Positions 4,965-7,442 of a stretch of DNA of 7,442 nt are shown in pieces. A program made the translations under genes and the position numbers. Each line of letters starts with the position of its first letter. Within the stretch, counting starts at the first letter, position 1. Source of the DNA: an uncultured Eubacteriales bacterium. Lineage in GTDB: Bacteria > Bacillota_A > Clostridia > Oscillospirales > Oscillospiraceae. The DNA is taken from contig ONPY01000095.1 in NCBI GenBank assembly GCA_900319835.1, positions 1 to 7,442 of the forward strand, given 5' to 3'. Below the pieces are notes generated by a model. The model was not told the origin of the DNA. It was given only the letters and a program-made list of their open reading frames with translations, and did no database searches.

Positions 4965-6287
4965 ATGATCAAGGTAGCAAAATTCGGCGGCTCCTCCGTC
5001 GCGGGGGCCGAACAGTTTCAAAAGGTACGCGACATCGTCCTCTCCGACCCCGCCCGGCGCATCGTCATCAGCTCCGCCGCCGGCAAGCGCAGCGCGGAGG
5101 ACCACAAGCTGACAGATCTGCTGTACCTCTGCCACGCGCACATCACCTACGGCGTCTCCTGCGACGACATTGTGGGCACCATCCGGCAGCGTTTTGTGGA
5201 GATCCGGGACACGCTGGGGCTGCACTTCGACGTGGAGTCGGAGTTCGACGCGCTGGCCGCGCGGCTCAACCGCGACATGAGCGTGGACGAGCTGGTTTCC
5301 CGGGGCGAGTATTTCACCTCCCGGCTCATGGCGGAATATCTTGGATATAGATTTGTCGACGCGGCCGACTGCGTGTTCTTCGGCTTTGACGGGCAGATCG
5401 ACCGGGAGAAGACCTACGCCGCCATCCGCGAGGCCATGGAGAACTACGGCAATATCCTGATCCCTGGCTTCTACGGCAAGCTGCCCACCGGGAAAATCAA
5501 GACCATGTCCCGGGGCGGCAGCGACATCAGCGGCGCACTGGCCGCCGCAGCGGTGGACGCGGACGTGTACGAGAACTGGACCGACGTCTCCGGCATTTTG
5601 ATGGCAGACCCCCGCATTGTGGATAACCCCGCGCCGATCGCCAAGATCACCTACGCGGAGCTGCAGGAGCTGGCCTTCATGGGGGCCTCGGTGCTGCATG
5701 AGGACTCCATCCTCCCCGTCAAGGAGAAGGGCATCGCCCTGAACATCCGCAACACCAACCGCCCTGAGGACGCGGGCACACTGATCGTGGAGAACGTGGA
5801 GGAGGAACCGGCCTCCGGCGAGCAGGAGCGCTTCATCACCGGCATCGCCGGGCGGCGCAACTTCACCATCCTCACCATCAAGAAGCGGAACATGAACACC
5901 TCCGCCTCCCTCCGGCAGGCGCTGGAGATTCTGGACCGCTACCACGCGCCGGTGGAGCATATCACGCTGGGCCTCGATTCCTTTGCGCTGGTCAGCGCCA
6001 CGGCGGCTCTGGGCGAGAGCGTCTACGACGTGATCGCGGACATCCAGAAGGCCGTCCGTCCCGACGACATCGACGTCAAGGAGGGTATCGCCCTGGTGGC
6101 CACCGTGGGCCGGAAGATGAGCTTTCAGCCCGGCACCTCCGGCAGACTTTTCCACGCGCTCGGCCGCAACGGCATTAACATTCGTACCATCGCCCAGGGC
6201 GCCGACGAGCTGGCGATCATCGTGGGTGTGGAAAACAAGGACTATGAAAACGCGATCCGCGTCCTCTATGAGCGCTTCGCAGGTTAA
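4965..6287 (+). CDS. lysC: aspartate kinase, monofunctional, ACT-regulated
   Basis: The enzyme phosphorylates aspartate with ATP to 4-aspartyl phosphate, the committed step of the aspartate family pathway. The 440-residue protein begins with the kinase motif KFGGSSVAG (6-14) and continues with VISSAAGKRSAEDHKLTDLL (34-53), the Asp-binding SRGEYFTSRL (112-121), the glycine loop SRGGSDISGALAA (182-194), and WTDVSGILMADPRIV (205-219) at the nucleotide site. Residues from about 298 to 440 form two ACT-like repeats (FTILTIKKRNMN and, in the second, NGINIRTIAQGADELAIIVGV at 402-422, quoted in part by position), where lysine and/or threonine feedback would act. Length and the AGKR..ED..LTDLL segment resemble the B. 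subtilis YclM/AKIII-like class more than the shorter LysC type. GGAG (4954-4957) overlaps the end of hom with a 7-nt spacer to ATG 4965, so translation is coupled; upstream in-frame TTG 4944 has no such site. Confidence 0.95.
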   Translation: MIKVAKFGGSSVAGAEQFQKVRDIVLSDPARRIVISSAAGKRSAEDHKLTDLLYLCHAHITYGVSCDDIVGTIRQRFVEIRDTLGLHFDVESEFDALAARLNRDMSVDELVSRGEYFTSRLMAEYLGYRFVDAADCVFFGFDGQIDREKTYAAIREAMENYGNILIPGFYGKLPTGKIKTMSRGGSDISGALAAAAVDADVYENWTDVSGILMADPRIVDNPAPIAKITYAELQELAFMGASVLHEDSILPVKEKGIALNIRNTNRPEDAGTLIVENVEEEPASGEQERFITGIAGRRNFTILTIKKRNMNTSASLRQALEILDRYHAPVEHITLGLDSFALVSATAALGESVYDVIADIQKAVRPDDIDVKEGIALVATVGRKMSFQPGTSGRLFHALGRNGINIRTIAQGADELAIIVGVENKDYENAIRVLYERFAG

Positions 6288-6302
6288 AAAACAGGAGGCA
6301 CA

Positions 6303-7313
6303 ATGATGAAAGCACTGAACATCGCGGTTCTCGGCGCCACCGGCGCCGTCGGCCAGGAAATGCTGAAGATCCTGGAGGAGTACGACATCCCCGTAAACGA
6401 GCTGCGCCCCCTGGCCAGTGCCAGAAGCGTGGGCAAATGCGTGAAATTCAAGGGCCAGGATGTGCCCATTCAGGAGGCCAGGGACGACGCCTTTGACGGG
6501 CTGGACTTCGTCCTCGGCGCGGTCGAGGGCGACATGTCCCGGCAGTTTGCCCCCGCCATCAAAAAGAGCGGCGCCGTATACATCGACAACAGCTCTGCCT
6601 TCCGTCTCGATCCCGACGTGCCCCTGGTGGTGCCCGAGATCAACGGCGGCGACGCCTTTAAAAACAAGGGCCTCATCGCAAACCCCAACTGCTGCACCAT
6701 CATCGCCCTGATGGCCGTGGCCGGCATCAACAAGTGCTCCCCCATTGAGAACATGGTGGTCTGCACCTACCAGGCGGTCTCCGGCGCGGGCCAGAACGGC
6801 ATCACGGAGCTGAACAACCAGATGGCCGCCCTCGCCGCCGGCGAGAAGCCCGAGGTCAAGACCTTTGCCACCCAGATCGCCATGAACGTCATCCCCTTCA
6901 TCGACGCCCCCTACGGCAACGACTATACCAAGGAGGAGATGAAGATGCAGAACGAGGGGCGGCGCATCCTCCACGCCCCCTGGCTGAAGGTCAACTGCAC
7001 CTGCGTGCGCGTGCCCGTCATGCGCTCACACTCCATCGCCGTCACCCTGCGCACCGAGCGCAAGGTCTCCGTGGAGGAGGCCAAGGCCGCCGTGGCCGGC
7101 TACCCCGGCGTGCGCCTCATCGAGGACTACGAGGGCCGCTGCTACCCCACGCCCCTGGACACCACCGACCAGGATCTGGTCTGGGTCGGCCGCATCCGCG
7201 ACGACCTGACTGACGACAACGGTCTGACCCTCTGGTGCTGCGGCGACCAGATCCGCAAGGGCGCAGCCTCCAACGCCGTGCAGATCCTCAAGCTCCTGGC
7301 GGAGAAAATGTAA
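6303..7313 (+). CDS. asd: aspartate-semialdehyde dehydrogenase
   Basis: The enzyme reduces aspartyl phosphate with NADPH to aspartate 4-semialdehyde, supplying both hom and the lysine/diaminopimelate branch. The 336-residue length is normal. Visible features are GATGAVG (11-17) for NADP, DNSSAFR (95-101) at the phosphate site, NPNCCTI (127-133) with catalytic Cys130, QAVSGAG (157-163), RVPVMRSHS (236-244) with Arg236 and catalytic base His243, and GDQIRKGAASNAVQI (314-328). The residue after the catalytic cysteine is another cysteine, where Ser, Thr or Ala is more common; this should not impair catalysis. Two adjacent ATGs (6303 and 6306) are possible starts; AGGAGG (6293-6298) is 4 nt from the first and 7 nt from the second, so the second (MKALNIAVLG) may be used. 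It follows lysC by 15 nt and ends the operon. Confidence 0.96.
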   Translation: MMKALNIAVLGATGAVGQEMLKILEEYDIPVNELRPLASARSVGKCVKFKGQDVPIQEARDDAFDGLDFVLGAVEGDMSRQFAPAIKKSGAVYIDNSSAFRLDPDVPLVVPEINGGDAFKNKGLIANPNCCTIIALMAVAGINKCSPIENMVVCTYQAVSGAGQNGITELNNQMAALAAGEKPEVKTFATQIAMNVIPFIDAPYGNDYTKEEMKMQNEGRRILHAPWLKVNCTCVRVPVMRSHSIAVTLRTERKVSVEEAKAAVAGYPGVRLIEDYEGRCYPTPLDTTDQDLVWVGRIRDDLTDDNGLTLWCCGDQIRKGAASNAVQILKLLAEKM

Positions 7314-7322
7314 GTCGCATAC

Positions 7323-7347
7323 AAAAAAATCCCGCACCTGACGGTGC
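7323..7347. terminator. interrupted terminator of asd (left arm, loop and part of right arm)
   Basis: AAAAAAA (7323-7329), TCCC, GCACC (7334-7338), loop TGAC and GGTGC (7343-7347) are present. A symmetric terminator like the other two in this window would continue with GGGATTTTTTT, but the sequence changes to ACTTGG after 7347. On the plus strand only a 5-bp stem without T-tract remains. On the minus strand the hairpin is still followed by GGGATTTTTTT, so termination from the right could still work. Confidence 0.6.
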
Positions 7348-7357
7348 ACTTGGTAAG

Positions 7358-7399
7358 ATGAAAGTAGACACTTGAAAAAGTGCCTACTTTCATTTTTTT
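7358..7399 (+). terminator. long hairpin with GAAA loop and T-tract
   Basis: ATGAAAGTAG (7358-7367) pairs with CTACTTTCAT (7384-7393), and CACTT (7369-7373) with AAGTG (7378-7382). One A-C mismatch separates the two blocks and the loop is GAAA. A run of T (7393-7399) follows. It is a good plus-strand intrinsic terminator and now probably ends asd transcription. If an insertion element starts here, the same hairpin would shield its gene from outside transcription. Confidence 0.7.
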
Positions 7400-7432
7400 G
7401 TTGTAGAATAGAAACAGAAAGGACGTGAGAAC

Positions 7433-7442
7433 ATGGGCAGTA
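7433..7442 (+). CDS. start of a gene cut by the window edge
   Basis: ATGGGCAGTA opens a frame (Met-Gly-Ser) preceded by AAAGGACG (7418-7425) at a proper ribosome-binding distance of about 8-9 nt. TAGAAT (7404-7409) could be a -10 box, but no matching -35 is evident. Only three codons are visible, so nothing can be said of the product from its sequence; a transposase is possible given the context. Confidence 0.45.

Larger units (their letters stand above)
7348..7442 (+). mobile_element. possible left end of an insertion element
   Basis: The sequence begins where the asd terminator breaks off. It contains a long hairpin and then a new plus-strand start codon within 90 nt, the layout of a compact insertion sequence. 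The segment TGAAAGTAGACACTT (7359-7373) resembles terminal repeats that I associate with IS3-like elements, but this is a recollection of style and not a match. Only the first bases are in the window, so identity and the target duplication cannot be seen. Confidence 0.35.

Noticed and set aside
3752..4972. Long minus-strand open frame (406 codons) across hom
   Set aside because: Same shadow effect of GC-rich codon use; it would also overlap the hom promoter region and has no recognisable domain.
4755..6974. A very long open frame (739 codons) on the minus strand across lysC, asd and the end of hom
   Set aside because: It lies antisense to three clear enzymes, is rich in low-complexity Gly/Val/His/Asp runs, and has no ribosome binding site or family motif. 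GC-rich third positions on the plus strand remove stop codons from the opposite strand.
1..7442. CRISPR array, tRNA or rRNA genes, phage genes
   Set aside because: No regularly spaced repeats, cloverleaf-like sequences or phage motifs were seen anywhere in the window.

Overview
The window reads as ordinary chromosome of a GC-rich low-GC-phylum relative, most likely a gut-type Clostridia (Oscillospiraceae/Ruminococcaceae-like). The clues are GC-rich coding sequence, strong AGGAGG-type ribosome binding sites, AT-rich intergenic regions with clear TTGACA/TATAAT-type promoters, the infC-rpmI-rplT order and the Clostridia-like protein sequences. The taxonomic placement is inference; no marker gene that fixes the genus is present.

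Layout. Positions 1-128 are AT-rich and hold no gene; the first bases may be the tail of an upstream terminator. A strong promoter (129-157) drives a leader RNA of about 140 nt that ends in an intrinsic terminator (269-302) and carries a matching antiterminator strand (179-189). This is the expected architecture of an L20-type leader. It is followed by infC, which appears to start at a rare AUC codon (317), then rpmI, rplT and a terminator (1551-1580). A second transcription unit (promoter 1597-1625) holds rpiB and a TTG-initiated membrane-anchored protein related to the putative glycosidase family DUF4015, and ends at a symmetric bidirectional terminator (3276-3307). That terminator is shared with a convergent small gene on the minus strand (3323-3568). 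The small gene encodes a double-glycine leader joined to an SH3b-like domain, and is the least ordinary gene in the window. Divergently from it runs hom-lysC-asd, which encodes all three enzymes between aspartate and homoserine.

How the genes work together. IF3, L35 and L20 serve translation initiation and the 50S subunit, with L20 expected to control its own operon through the leader. RpiB serves the non-oxidative pentose phosphate pathway. LysC, Asd and Hom convert aspartate to aspartyl-phosphate, aspartate semialdehyde and homoserine, the common route to threonine, methionine and (branching at the semialdehyde) lysine and diaminopimelate. No thrB, thrC or dap gene lies in the window.

Right edge. 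After asd, the left half and loop of what looks like a symmetric terminator are present, but its right arm stops after GGTGC and the T-tract is missing. Unrelated sequence follows, with a long perfect-looking hairpin and a new gene start (7433). The simplest reading is that a mobile element or rearrangement landed in the asd terminator. The best leads are the GG-leader/SH3b protein, the AUC start inside a leader-controlled operon, the shortened C-terminus of Hom, and this interrupted terminator.
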